39,614 nt of DNA from Myxococcota bacterium. Lineage in GTDB: Bacteria > Myxococcota > Kuafuiibacteriia > Kuafuiibacteriales > Kuafuiibacteriaceae. Both the position numbers and the translations under genes were made by a program. The stretch spans positions 1 through 39,614 of the forward strand of contig JANQQN010000239.1 of the NCBI GenBank assembly GCA_028289325.1, written 5' to 3'. Of the stretch, positions 8,633 to 16,828 are shown piece by piece. Every line of letters begins with the position of its first letter. The stretch's first letter is position 1. The notes under the pieces are model-generated. The model searched no databases. It was not told the DNA's origin and was given only the letters and a program-made list of their open reading frames with translations.

Positions 8633-9201
8633 CCTCGCTCCTTTGCTTTGGCGAAGTAGTCCCCGGCCAGGATGGCCAGAACGTCGACGTCGACGAACGC
8701 ACCAAAGCGATAGTAGGCCGACCTCTTCGTGCCTTCGTGGCGAAAGCCACACGCCGCGTAGAGCCGGTGGGCGGCTTCATTGTCCGCATAGAGCTCCAGC
8801 TCGATCCGATGCAGGCCCAGGTCTTCGAACCCGTGGCGCAACGCCAGCTGGGTACCGACGGTTCCCGCCCCCTGACCGCGGTCGTCGATATCCCCCACCA
8901 GGATATGGAATTGGGCGCTGCGATGGACCGGGTGAATATTCAATAGAGAGATCAATCCAATCGGCCGGTCGTGTCCGTCGGCGATCACCATCCGGACCCG
9001 ACCCGGATCGTCGCTCAACCAGGACTGCATGTGGGATACGGCGCCATCGAGCGAACGAAAGCGAAACGGCCCCCCGATCGAGCGATAGAGCGACCGGTTT
9101 TGATACCACTGGGCGACACTCGCCAGATCGGATTGCAAGAGACCGCGCAGGCGAATAGATTCCCGCTGCAAGACATACTGCTCCCCGGTCACCGAACTCA
9201 T
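8629..9201 (-). CDS. GNAT N-acetyltransferase (RimJ/RimL-like)
   Basis: This 190-residue protein has the GNAT layout of the RimJ/RimL type. Motif A is RGQGAG (108-113), the pyrophosphate loop for acetyl-CoA, followed by LALRHGFEDLGLHRIEL and motif B YADNEAAHRLYAACGFRHEG. The N-terminal IRLRGLLQSDLASVAQWYQN resembles acetyltransferases acting on ribosomal N-termini, antibiotics or amino sugars (PseH-like). The substrate is not identifiable. It is the first gene of a coupled pair with the monooxygenase and is divergent from the NUDIX gene, with a 71-bp shared upstream region. Confidence 0.87.
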   Translation of the reverse strand: MSSVTGEQYVLQRESIRLRGLLQSDLASVAQWYQNRSLYRSIGGPFRFRSLDGAVSHMQSWLSDDPGRVRMVIADGHDRPIGLISLLNIHPVHRSAQFHILVGDIDDRGQGAGTVGTQLALRHGFEDLGLHRIELELYADNEAAHRLYAACGFRHEGTKRSAYYRFGAFVDVDVLAILAGDYFAKAKERG

Positions 9202-9272
9202 CTACCACGTCCGCGGCCAAAGCCATCACACCGAACCCAGAGCCACCTCGACGTGCCTCGAAAAACTCAACC

Positions 9273-9770
9273 ATGCCCCCTCTTCCTGGCGATGAGAACT
9301 CGGTGTACCCGGTCGACCGTACTCGCTGCTCGCACTACAGCGTCGCCGCCGTCATCCGGAACCCGGCCGGCCAACTCCTCCTGCAGCACCGCGACGACAA
9401 GGCAGGCGTCACCTACCCAGGACACTGGAGCTTCTTCGGCGGCTTCGTCGAACAGGAAGAAACGCCCGCCGATGCGCTCCGCCGGGAGATACAGGAAGAG
9501 ATCTCTTGGTGCGCCGATAACATCACGCACCTCACCACCAGCATCTTCGACCAATATGAACGCAGAAACGCGGTCGCGTACCGAGAGTACTTCCTGCTCG
9601 AGTACGATGACCGGACCCATCCACGGCTGACCCAAAGAGAAGGACAAGGCATGGCCTGGGTCGGCCGAGACCAGCTTCCGGATTATGTTTTAAATACCGT
9701 GCCCATCGACCTGCCGGTCCTTGTCTCCATGCTGAACCCGCGGATCGTATTTTTGACGGATCGCCGATAG
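9273..9770 (+). CDS. NUDIX hydrolase
   Basis: This 165-residue protein has a NUDIX box at 57-79: G57, five residues, E63, then REIQEE (71-76), which binds Mg and cleaves a nucleoside diphosphate linked to another group. The usual Gly after EEx is Ser78, a tolerated variation. TYPGHWSFFGG ahead of the box is typical of housecleaning or nucleotide-sugar members. It is the only plus-strand gene between 7512 and 16310. Its stop lies 5 bases from the stop of the convergent DegT-fold gene. The substrate is unknown; a nucleotide sugar would fit the neighbourhood. Confidence 0.87.
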   Translation: MPPLPGDENSVYPVDRTRCSHYSVAAVIRNPAGQLLLQHRDDKAGVTYPGHWSFFGGFVEQEETPADALRREIQEEISWCADNITHLTTSIFDQYERRNAVAYREYFLLEYDDRTHPRLTQREGQGMAWVGRDQLPDYVLNTVPIDLPVLVSMLNPRIVFLTDRR

Positions 9771-9775
9771 ACGGT

Positions 9776-10825
9776 TCACCATCCGGCGCGAACCGCCTCG
9801 ATGATGCGCTCCATCTCGAGCTCGCCATAGCGCTGATCGCACGGCAGGCAGATCAATTGGTCGCGCAGGACACACTCGACCGCGCCCGGCCGAGCGGTCT
9901 CGGGCAGCGCCGGCCAATAGCGGGGGGCGAAGATCGATCGTCGGGCCAGCGCACGAGACGCTTCCGCCGCATCGGGAACGACAATAGGAAACGCAAAAGG
10001 AAGCCATGACGGCGACCCACCGTCGGATTCGAAGGCGTCGACGATCCGGTCCCCCAGAGCGTCGTATAGCTGCCGATAGTTTCGCCGCCGGCCCTGCATC
10101 AAGCGCTCACCATCGAAACGGCCAAGGAGCGCTTCGCTCAATCGACTGATGGGCAGATCCGGTCCCACGAGCCCCGCCGCCTCTTTCTCCTGGAACCGGG
10201 CATACCAGACGGCGTTATTGACGGCGAAGGGATCTTCTCCCCGGTCGAGGGCCGGGCGCATGAAGTCACTGTCGAGAAACGGCCGCTGTGCGGCGGGGGC
10301 CAGCGGCTGACCGCTAACGGCCAGAACGCCGCCGTCGGGCACCGCGCAGATCTTGCGCGGACTGTAGAGCTGATAGGGGGTCAGCGCGATCGCGGACGGA
10401 AAGGGCGACTGGGCGTAGTCTTCCATCCACAGAATATCCGACCGCTCCCGGACGACCGCGACCGATGACCGGTCCGCGGGGCGGCCGAAGTATCCGGGCA
10501 AGATGGCCGCACACGCCGGCGGGAGTCGCCACAACGCCGATGGATCCGGACGAAGCGCAGCGTCGATAGGAAAGTAGACGGGCTCATAGCCGGCGGACGC
10601 GAGCGCCTGCGGCACCGCGGGACACATGAAGGCGGGCATCGCCACCTTCTTCGTACGCGCCTTCTCGGCCAGCAGATGGAGCAGAGCACTGCGTTGGTTG
10701 TGAAAGAGCAACAGCTGGTCGGCGGTCTCTCGCCACCGATCGAGAACGGATCTGTTCGCATCGGGCACCAGCGTCAGGTCGACACCGAAGAACCCGCCGA
10801 CCGGAGACCGCTTGCGATCACTCAT
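9776..10825 (-). CDS. DegT-fold PLP-dependent enzyme, divergent
   Basis: The 349-residue protein resembles short, divergent members of the DegT/DnrJ/EryC1 aminotransferase fold found in envelope and polysaccharide clusters. Visible are the substrate/PLP region FHNQRSALLHLL (41-52), VAMPAFMCPAVPQAL, EDYAQSPFP with a PLP-pyridine Asp136, and SPRKICAVPDGGVL with Lys158 in the position of the Schiff-base lysine. PLP chemistry should therefore be intact. ATG 10825 overlaps the stop of the upstream methyltransferase by four bases. It is the last gene of the minus-strand cluster and is not a close copy of the DegT protein at 14263-15444. Sugar transamination is the likely role, but the substrate is unknown. 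Confidence 0.75.
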   Translation of the reverse strand: MSDRKRSPVGGFFGVDLTLVPDANRSVLDRWRETADQLLLFHNQRSALLHLLAEKARTKKVAMPAFMCPAVPQALASAGYEPVYFPIDAALRPDPSALWRLPPACAAILPGYFGRPADRSSVAVVRERSDILWMEDYAQSPFPSAIALTPYQLYSPRKICAVPDGGVLAVSGQPLAPAAQRPFLDSDFMRPALDRGEDPFAVNNAVWYARFQEKEAAGLVGPDLPISRLSEALLGRFDGERLMQGRRRNYRQLYDALGDRIVDAFESDGGSPSWLPFAFPIVVPDAAEASRALARRSIFAPRYWPALPETARPGAVECVLRDQLICLPCDQRYGELEMERIIEAVRAGW

Positions 10826-11595
10826 GGGGGATCGGATGTCTCTCCAATGACGTAGATGGACGCGCCGTAGTGCGGCCATTCTTTACCCAGCTGGTAACAG
10901 GCCTCCATGAAGTCGTCAGTGATCAGGGGGCCGCCCATCAACGCATTGAACTGGAAGTTCGCGAGGGGCTTGTAGAATATCCCCCCCGCCGCGACCTCCT
11001 CGATGCCCGCCGATCGCGCGTCGGCGATCAGCGTATCGAGCATGTAGACCCGGCGGTGACCCGCCTCGTGATCCGCCGTGGTCAGATCCGTTCGGTGTTT
11101 GATCAGGCCCATCTTCACCGCGATCATCCGCGACGGGGCCCCTCCATTGGGGACGGCAATGAACAACCGGCCATTCGCAGACAACAGCGAGCGGAGCTTG
11201 TCGAGCACCGCGACGGGGTCGATGACGTGTTCCAGGACGTGGGTCATGACCACGTTGTCGTAGGTGCGGCCGGGGTCGAATTCCTCGATCAATGCGTTAT
11301 GAAAGGCAACGTCTCGTCCGACCTTACGTTTCGTATAGTCGATGAACGGCATCATGGGCTCGACCACCGCGAGGTCCGTAAACCGGTTCGACAACAAACT
11401 CGTCTGATCACCGTGGGAACAGCCCACTTGTAAACACGAGCCGGCCCGCCAGTAGGCCTCGAAGGTACGCATCATGTACGTTCGCATGGCCACGTCGAAT
11501 GCGGCTTCCTTCTCGCCTTCATAGGCGGCGTCGGCCGACTTCAGCCGGTCATACTCCGCCTCAAGTTCCGTCTGCTGTTCCGTCGTCGTCGTCAT
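10822..11595 (-). CDS. class I SAM-dependent methyltransferase 1
   Basis: The protein has 257 residues. Motif I is CLQVGCSHGD, in which the usual GxGxG loop is altered, followed by the motif-IV region VVMTHVLEHVIDPVAVL and the post-motif GRLFIAVPNG. These place it with class I (UbiG/Methyltransf_11/23-like) methyltransferases. It is clearly paralogous to the protein at 13355-14125: both share GHRRVY, KPLA[ND]FQ[FL]N and VLEHV with similar spacing, and their lengths differ by one residue. ATG 11595 lies 20 bases after the PhyH gene and its stop overlaps the next start. A paired role in methylating two positions of one product is plausible. Confidence 0.86.
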   Translation of the reverse strand: MTTTTEQQTELEAEYDRLKSADAAYEGEKEAAFDVAMRTYMMRTFEAYWRAGSCLQVGCSHGDQTSLLSNRFTDLAVVEPMMPFIDYTKRKVGRDVAFHNALIEEFDPGRTYDNVVMTHVLEHVIDPVAVLDKLRSLLSANGRLFIAVPNGGAPSRMIAVKMGLIKHRTDLTTADHEAGHRRVYMLDTLIADARSAGIEEVAAGGIFYKPLANFQFNALMGGPLITDDFMEACYQLGKEWPHYGASIYVIGETSDPP

Positions 11596-11615
11596 CCGTT
11601 GCCGCTCGCTTCCTC

Positions 11616-12431
11616 TCAGCGCTGATCGCTTCGGTAGCTTCTTTTCTCCGGCCGCTGATAATACTCGTCGACGCTGGCCGGGACTCGAGCGAAGAAGCCG
11701 AGGAGCTGCTGCTGGTCTTCGGTCAGCTCCGCTTTGAAAGCATCGTCAAGCTGCCGGTAGAAATCGATCTGGGGCTTGATGAACGGCCGAGTGTAGCCGA
11801 TCGTCAAACACCGCCGCGGCCGATCGGTCTCGTTGGCGCCGGCGGCATGCCACAGATGCGAGTCGAAGGCGTAGATATCGCCCGCCCGCCCCACGGCTCG
11901 GTCAGCTCGTTCGAAGAACAGTCGGTCGGCGGGCTTATCCGCCACGTGGTGCGACCCTGACAGCAGATAGGTGGCCCCGTTGTCCACGGTGAAGTCATCC
12001 AACAGCACCATGATGTTGATCATCAAGCGATAGGGAGCACTGAAGGATCGTACGTCTCGGTGAATCTTACCCACGTAGGAACCGCGGTGCTTCTCGTTGA
12101 TCACCGCGTTGAACGCACTGAGCACGTACTTGTCGCCGCCGAAGTAGTCGTCAAGGTAGTCCTCGAGGAAGGGATCGAACAACAGTCTGTCGAAGCTGGT
12201 GCGGCCGCCGACGAGGTGATGAGCGGTGCCGACAATGAGATCGCCGACCCCGTTGCGGGTCGCGACCTCGAGCCGCTCACGGTACAGTCGGTCCAGATCG
12301 TTCCTTAGCGCCAGAACCATTGCCTCATCTACCGCCGCCTCGAACCGGAACCATCCACGAGTAGCGATCAGGTAGTTGAAGTCTTCCCGAACGAGGTTCC
12401 TCGGATCTTGTCCCTCGGCCCCGATGTCCAT
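11616..12431 (-). CDS. phytanoyl-CoA dioxygenase (PhyH) family protein
   Basis: A 271-residue Fe(II)/2-oxoglutarate-dependent oxygenase of the PhyH family. The metal triad can be placed as His124-x-Asp126 in GKIHRDVRSF and distal His195 in SHLWHAAGAN. Arg206 or Arg207 in RPRRCLTIGYTRP is the likely 2-oxoglutarate carboxylate ligand. MINIMVLLDDFTVDNGATYLLSGSH is split here only in words: the segment NGATYLLSGSH (151-161) is typical of the family. Such enzymes hydroxylate, halogenate or epimerise small molecules. ATG 12431 has AAGGAGG 7 bases upstream. It lies between the FemAB-like gene and methyltransferase 1 in the cluster and probably oxidises the same product. Confidence 0.87.
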   Translation of the reverse strand: MDIGAEGQDPRNLVREDFNYLIATRGWFRFEAAVDEAMVLALRNDLDRLYRERLEVATRNGVGDLIVGTAHHLVGGRTSFDRLLFDPFLEDYLDDYFGGDKYVLSAFNAVINEKHRGSYVGKIHRDVRSFSAPYRLMINIMVLLDDFTVDNGATYLLSGSHHVADKPADRLFFERADRAVGRAGDIYAFDSHLWHAAGANETDRPRRCLTIGYTRPFIKPQIDFYRQLDDAFKAELTEDQQQLLGFFARVPASVDEYYQRPEKRSYRSDQR

Positions 12432-12446
12432 TGAGCGCCTCCTTGC

Positions 12447-13358
12447 TCAGCCCTGCGCGCGATAAGCGGGGAAAAAGTCAGTCGCCCCCCGACCGGCCGA
12501 CAGAGCTGCGTAACGACGTTGATCGAGGACGTGGGTGACCAGGTAGGACTGCGTTTGGTCATTACTGAACGCTCTTTTGAAGCGCGCCAGCCCATCAGCC
12601 GGATTGTCCACCGTGCCTGCGACGCCGCCAAGATTCAGCAGACCCGAGCTATTCTCCGCGGCAAAGGTATGGATGGCGGTCTCGTAGATGCCGAAGTGCG
12701 CCAAACAGTCTCTGCCCTGGCGGCTGGTGCCCGCCAAATGACCGTAGTAGCAGCCCCGGTGGTGCACGAAGGTGATCATGGAGATCATCTGTTCGTCGCT
12801 ATAGGCGCCGAATGCTCGCACCATGCGCTGGTCGGCCAGAACCCGGAAATAGTCGACGGGCAGAGCGTCGCGCTCGGCCACGCCGTGCGCCTGACACAAC
12901 GACCGGTAAAAAAGCATCCACTCGCCGAGGACGTCGCTGAAGGCGACCTCCTTGATCTCACACAGCCGCAGGCACTTTCGGATCTTGCGCCGAGTCTCTC
13001 GGTCGTACTCGGGCGCGGGCCGATCGAACCACCGCAAGTAGTGAGTCTTGAACGGACGCATGGAGCCTCCCGCCGCGGCCACCGCCTCGCTGGCCGGAGC
13101 ACCGAAGGGATCGCTGACCAGGACCACGGATACGCCGCCTCGAGACCGCAGGGCCCTGATCCCCTCACCGTAGTCGCACCCCGCCCCCATCACGGATAGA
13201 GGATAGGGCCCCGTATAGTCGTGACCCGGTCCCAGCGGTTCGGGAAGTGACCGTTCGATGAGCGCGCACTCCCAGGGGGGACAGTCGACCGCACGCCGCC
13301 CCGGCCCGGCCAGAGCCCCCGCGTAGGCGACGCTCGCGTAAGGATGCCGGTCGCTCAT
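12447..13358 (-). CDS. FemAB/GNAT-like acyltransferase
   Basis: The 303-residue protein has the C-terminal signature of FemAB/BioF2-like GNAT-fold acyltransferases: LAHFGIYETAIHTFAAENSS, then LLNLGGVAGTVDNPADG (241-256) and LARFKRAFSND. This group transfers aminoacyl or acyl groups to amines in cell-wall or natural-product precursors. HHRGCYYGHLAG (199-210) fits the central beta strands. ATG 13358 overlaps the stop of methyltransferase 2 by four bases. In-frame codons reach further upstream but run through that gene and do not look protein-like. The substrate is unknown; the neighbours suggest acylation of the amino group made by the DegT enzyme. Confidence 0.75.
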   Translation of the reverse strand: MSDRHPYASVAYAGALAGPGRRAVDCPPWECALIERSLPEPLGPGHDYTGPYPLSVMGAGCDYGEGIRALRSRGGVSVVLVSDPFGAPASEAVAAAGGSMRPFKTHYLRWFDRPAPEYDRETRRKIRKCLRLCEIKEVAFSDVLGEWMLFYRSLCQAHGVAERDALPVDYFRVLADQRMVRAFGAYSDEQMISMITFVHHRGCYYGHLAGTSRQGRDCLAHFGIYETAIHTFAAENSSGLLNLGGVAGTVDNPADGLARFKRAFSNDQTQSYLVTHVLDQRRYAALSAGRGATDFFPAYRAQG

Positions 13359-14125
13359 GACTCCGGGGCCCGACCGGCCACGGCAAACAAAGAGCCGGCG
13401 AGGTCGGGATAACGGTCGGCCAACGCGTGCAGACCGTCCGCATGGGCATCGGTAAGAAGTCCGCTGTCGTACAGCTGGTTGAGCTGAAAGTCGGCCAGCG
13501 GTTTGACCATCAGGCCGCCCGCTCGCTCGAGGTGATACCCCTGGGCGGCGATGTCTGCCTTCAGTCTGGCTAGATCGTAGACCCGCCGATGACCGCATCG
13601 TCGATCGTTGTCCGTCAGGGCGTAGAGGTCGGTGATCAGCCCCATGGCCTGGGCCAGTTGTCGGGACAGCGCCAAAGCGTTGGGGACGACGAGGTAAAGT
13701 AGTCCGCCTTGCGTGAGCCACTGTCGACATCTTGCGAGCAAGGCCCGCGCGTCGAGCACGTGTTCGAGGACATAGACCGCGAGGATCAGGTCGTAACGCC
13801 CCGACGGCTCGAATCGCTCAAATAGCGAATGGAAAACTCTGACGTTGCGGTGGGGAAGAGCCCGCGCCTGCTCAACCGACGGCCGGGCACCATCCACGAT
13901 GTCCAACGTCTCGACCTGTTCGGCCCATCGGGCGGAAAGCTCGGCGTCCGAACACCCCAGCTCCAGAGCGCGTCGGCCGGCCAAGTAGGGCCGGCAGGCG
14001 TCGAAAGCAAAACGTCGCATGTGCGACAGCTGACGATCGTCTTTCTCGGTATAGGCGGCATAGAGGCGGTCCAACAGCTTCGACTCCCGAACCAGCGCCT
14101 CCATCTGTTCAGCACGATCCGACAT
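13355..14125 (-). CDS. class I SAM-dependent methyltransferase 2
   Basis: A 256-residue paralogue of the methyltransferase at 10822-11595. Motif I is ALELGCSDAELS, then YDLILAVYVLEHVLDARALL and GGLLYLVVPNA. The C-terminal GHRRVYDLARLKADI and KPLADFQLNQLY match the sister protein. The Gly-rich loop is reduced to GCSD, the same departure from GxGxG seen in the sister, so it is probably a family trait rather than decay. ATG 14125 is chosen because GGGAGG lies about 6 bases upstream. The four-base overlap with the FemAB-like gene implies coupling. It starts 137 bases downstream of the DegT stop. Confidence 0.86.
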   Translation of the reverse strand: MSDRAEQMEALVRESKLLDRLYAAYTEKDDRQLSHMRRFAFDACRPYLAGRRALELGCSDAELSARWAEQVETLDIVDGARPSVEQARALPHRNVRVFHSLFERFEPSGRYDLILAVYVLEHVLDARALLARCRQWLTQGGLLYLVVPNALALSRQLAQAMGLITDLYALTDNDRRCGHRRVYDLARLKADIAAQGYHLERAGGLMVKPLADFQLNQLYDSGLLTDAHADGLHALADRYPDLAGSLFAVAGRAPES

Positions 14126-14262
14126 GCATCCTCCCGGGCACCGTGATGCGCCATCTCGGCGTCCGCCCCGGTAGTCGCGGTAATCGGTAGAACTTCGATA
14201 TTGTCCATCCAAGACGGAGACGGTCGCCGTCAGATCGGCGACGACACCCGCCCGCGACGCGG

Positions 14263-15444
14263 TTAGCGACGATCGTTAAGGGCCTCCGCCAGGGCGTTAC
14301 ACACCACATCGACTTCACTTTCACCGAGGCCGCTGTGAAACGGCAGGCCCAGCAGATGGTCGCCGAGATGATCGGTGACGAGGAGATCTGCCTGGCCGGC
14401 CACCGGAACACGTTCGACGGCGGCGAAGCCAGGATGTCGGTGTAGCGGCGGACAGTACCATCGCCGCGTCTCGACACCTTGTCCGCGCAGGCACCGAGCC
14501 ACCCCCTCGGCCTCGACGGGCAACCGGAGGACCATCAGCGTCGGCGCCACGGGCCGCGGCCGGCGCTGACGGACGGCGCGATAGCCGACTCGCCGCGACA
14601 GGAGTCGTCGATAGATGCCCCACACCTTTTGGCGCCGAGCTTGAAGCTCAGGCCAGCGCGCCAGCTGCGCGAGCCCCACCGCGGCGTGGTACTCGGACAT
14701 CTGACCGTTGGTTCCCGGGGCCTCGCACCGACCGGCCTCGATCCCGAAGTTCGACCAACGTCGAACTTTTTCGACGAATTGCGGTGACTGCGACGCGACC
14801 AGCCCGCCCTCGCCAACCCCGAGCGCTTTGGTGGCGTGTAGGCTAAACGCCACCGTCGAACGATGTCCGACCTTTTGCTCCCCGAAGGCACCGGCGGCAT
14901 CGATCAGCACCGGGCATCCTGTCTCCGCCATGAATTCATCCCACGCGGCGACCGGTTGCGGTGCGCCGAACGTCGCAACGGGAATGATGGCGTCGATCTG
15001 CGTTCGCTCGAGAATACGACGCGCGATCTCCGGCGTGAGGAGCCACGAGCGACGGTCGACGTCGCCCAACACCGGTACCGCCCCCGCCCGAAGAACGGCC
15101 GTGGCCGTGCCCGGAAACGTCAAACTCGGCAATAGAACCCGAGCCTTGGACTTCAAACGAAATGTGGCCAGCCCCATCTCCAATGCCGTCGTCCCGGAGG
15201 ACGTCGTGGTCGCGAAGACGTCAGCGCCGCTGAGTTGACTCAGGACCGAAGCCAGGCCGGCTTCCAATTCCCGCGCCAGAGGGCCAAAGCTCGTATACTG
15301 CCGATGCGCGTCGATCCGTTCCAGGAACGGCTGCAGCTGGGCCGCGCACGGCATGTCCGGCGCGAGCAACCGAACCCTGACTTCATCGACCGCCTCTTCG
15401 CTGGCCGGACGGAGCGAGGGCAGTGGTCGAACTGCGGTGTGCAT
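14263..15444 (-). CDS. DegT/DnrJ/EryC1 aminotransferase
   Basis: A 393-residue PLP enzyme of the DegT/DnrJ/EryC1 (sugar aminotransferase) family. Visible are TSSGTTALEMGL (81-92), VLLPSLTFPGTATAVLRAGA, IDAAGAFGEQ with PLP-binding Asp182, and FSLHATKALGVGEGG with Schiff-base Lys206. In the family these convert keto-sugars on a nucleotide carrier into amino sugars, using glutamate. The start is uncertain: ATG 15444 matches the family N-terminus (PLPSLRPASEEAVDEV), while in-frame ATG and GTG codons at 15501-15513 would add about 20 residues of lower GC3. It is probably the first gene of the tailoring cluster. Confidence 0.87.
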   Translation of the reverse strand: MHTAVRPLPSLRPASEEAVDEVRVRLLAPDMPCAAQLQPFLERIDAHRQYTSFGPLARELEAGLASVLSQLSGADVFATTTSSGTTALEMGLATFRLKSKARVLLPSLTFPGTATAVLRAGAVPVLGDVDRRSWLLTPEIARRILERTQIDAIIPVATFGAPQPVAAWDEFMAETGCPVLIDAAGAFGEQKVGHRSTVAFSLHATKALGVGEGGLVASQSPQFVEKVRRWSNFGIEAGRCEAPGTNGQMSEYHAAVGLAQLARWPELQARRQKVWGIYRRLLSRRVGYRAVRQRRPRPVAPTLMVLRLPVEAEGVARCLRGQGVETRRWYCPPLHRHPGFAAVERVPVAGQADLLVTDHLGDHLLGLPFHSGLGESEVDVVCNALAEALNDRR

Positions 15445-15594
15445 GGACAAAGGTGTGAATCGGTTGCTTGAGTCAAAACTCAACGACCCGATTCCGAACA
15501 TAGCCATCACCACGCGCGGGCTCTCGTTCGACGGGTGCGCCCAGTATGAGCGCGCCGACGCCCAGCTTGGGCCCGGTGACCAGGGCCAATTTTC

Positions 15595-16251
15595 TTAGGA
15601 CTCGAATCCGGCCAGTTTTTCAAACACGAGACGCCGCGTCACGTCGTCGACGGGAACGAGGCTCAGCCAGGTCCGGGTACGACCTCCCGAGGCCACGCGG
15701 GTCTCGACCAGCCGGAACGAGAACACCGTCCCCGCAACCTGGTAGCGCTCGGGGGGCCGGGCGCCCACCGGTAGGTGCAGACTCCCCAATACCTGCCCTG
15801 GATTCACCAGCGCGCTGCGCAGACCGTCCGCAGAGGTCGTCAGCTGCTCGACGGACCTGGGCCCGTCGCCACACGTCTTGCGCCACAGATCCTGCGGGGC
15901 GCCGACCAGCGACAGACACGCGTCGAAGACGGCGTTCGTCGCGATGACATGGCCCGCGTCGTTCAGTTCGCACGCGGGGTGACCGTCGAGCGCCAGTTGA
16001 ATCGAGCTTTCCGGCTCCGGGGTGAGAGGACGAAGCCCCATCCAGTCGAGGAGCTGGTCACGCTCCATCGGGCTTATCGCCAGGGCGTGGGCGAGGCGAA
16101 AGAGGACTTCGGGGCTCGCCTTCGCCTTTCCGCACTCGACGCGACTCAAATGCCGGGCCGACACCGACGCCCGAGCCGCGAGCTCTTCTTGGGACAGCGA
16201 AGTCCGGTGGCGCCAGCGTCGAAGGGCCTGCCCAACGATGAGCCCGTCCAT
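15595..16251 (-). CDS. XRE-family regulator with MmyB-like ligand domain
   Basis: The 218-residue protein has an N-terminal XRE helix-turn-helix (~5-60; LRRWRHRTSLSQEELAARAS and HLSRVECGKAKAS). A PAS-like MmyB/MLTR ligand-binding domain follows (~85-215; LALDGHPACELNDAGHVIA and VFDACLSLVG). Members of this regulator type have been reported to bind fatty-acid-like ligands and often lie divergent to short-chain dehydrogenase genes they control. Here the divergent genes are a membrane protein and an SDR remnant (16311-17353), which matches that layout apart from the damaged SDR. GTG 16254 is an alternative start to ATG 16251. It may also act on the DegT cluster that begins about 150 bases downstream on the same strand. 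Confidence 0.83.
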   Translation of the reverse strand: MDGLIVGQALRRWRHRTSLSQEELAARASVSARHLSRVECGKAKASPEVLFRLAHALAISPMERDQLLDWMGLRPLTPEPESSIQLALDGHPACELNDAGHVIATNAVFDACLSLVGAPQDLWRKTCGDGPRSVEQLTTSADGLRSALVNPGQVLGSLHLPVGARPPERYQVAGTVFSFRLVETRVASGGRTRTWLSLVPVDDVTRRLVFEKLAGFES

Positions 16252-16310
16252 CACCCCCGATCTCAGACCGGTCGAGAAGACATGTCGAGGCCGAATCCGA
16301 AGCGGAGGTC

Positions 16311-16811
16311 ATGGAGCTGTTCACGGAGATTCGGCAAATCCCCCCCATGACCTCATCCTCCACCACCACCACCCGCGTCGTCATCATCTTGATCGTCGTC
16401 GTCGCCGCTCTTCGAGGCCTTCTGGCCCTCGCTGGCTTCTTCGCGCCCCAGTTCGTCATGCGAGAGCTCGGGGCGCCGCCCGAGCTCAATCCCCATATGC
16501 CCTACGTCGTTCGTGTATGGGCCATTCGGGATATCGTCCTGGCAGGATTCCTGATGAGCGAGCGGCATCGGCGCGCGGTGGTTGCTCTGCTGTTGGTCGC
16601 GATCATCGATGCCGTTGACGTGATTTCGGCCGGGTTGGCGGCCCTCGAAGGCCCTTACGACGCCCCGACGGCCCTTGGTCTGGCGGGGGTAGCGATCGCG
16701 TTCCTCATCCCGGAGTTGGTGGCGATCGCTTGGATTCGCTCCGCGCAGCGGGATGACCAACGACGGTCCGATGCGCTGGCGCCGCCGAGACCCGGCGACG
16801 AAAATCGGTAA
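16311..16811 (+). CDS. DUF4267-like small membrane protein
   Basis: A 166-residue protein with about four hydrophobic segments (~22-42, 66-86, 89-110, 125-148). The pattern VVRVWAIRDIVLAGFL followed by a helix with IIDAVDVISAG resembles DUF4267 proteins, which are of unknown function. The start may be ATG 16311 (GGAGG very close upstream) or ATG 16347. It diverges from the XRE regulator with a gap of about 60 bp, so the regulator probably acts on this promoter. Its stop is 17 bases before the readable SDR remnant, and the last residues past ~150 are charged and possibly not conserved. Confidence 0.68.
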   Translation: MELFTEIRQIPPMTSSSTTTTRVVIILIVVVAALRGLLALAGFFAPQFVMRELGAPPELNPHMPYVVRVWAIRDIVLAGFLMSERHRRAVVALLLVAIIDAVDVISAGLAALEGPYDAPTALGLAGVAIAFLIPELVAIAWIRSAQRDDQRRSDALAPPRPGDENR

Positions 16812-16828
16812 GCGAATCTATATCCTGA

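Noticed and set aside
9776..15444. Standard O-antigen or capsule gene cluster
   Set aside because: No glycosyltransferase, nucleotidyltransferase, flippase or polymerase was found between 7500 and 16300.
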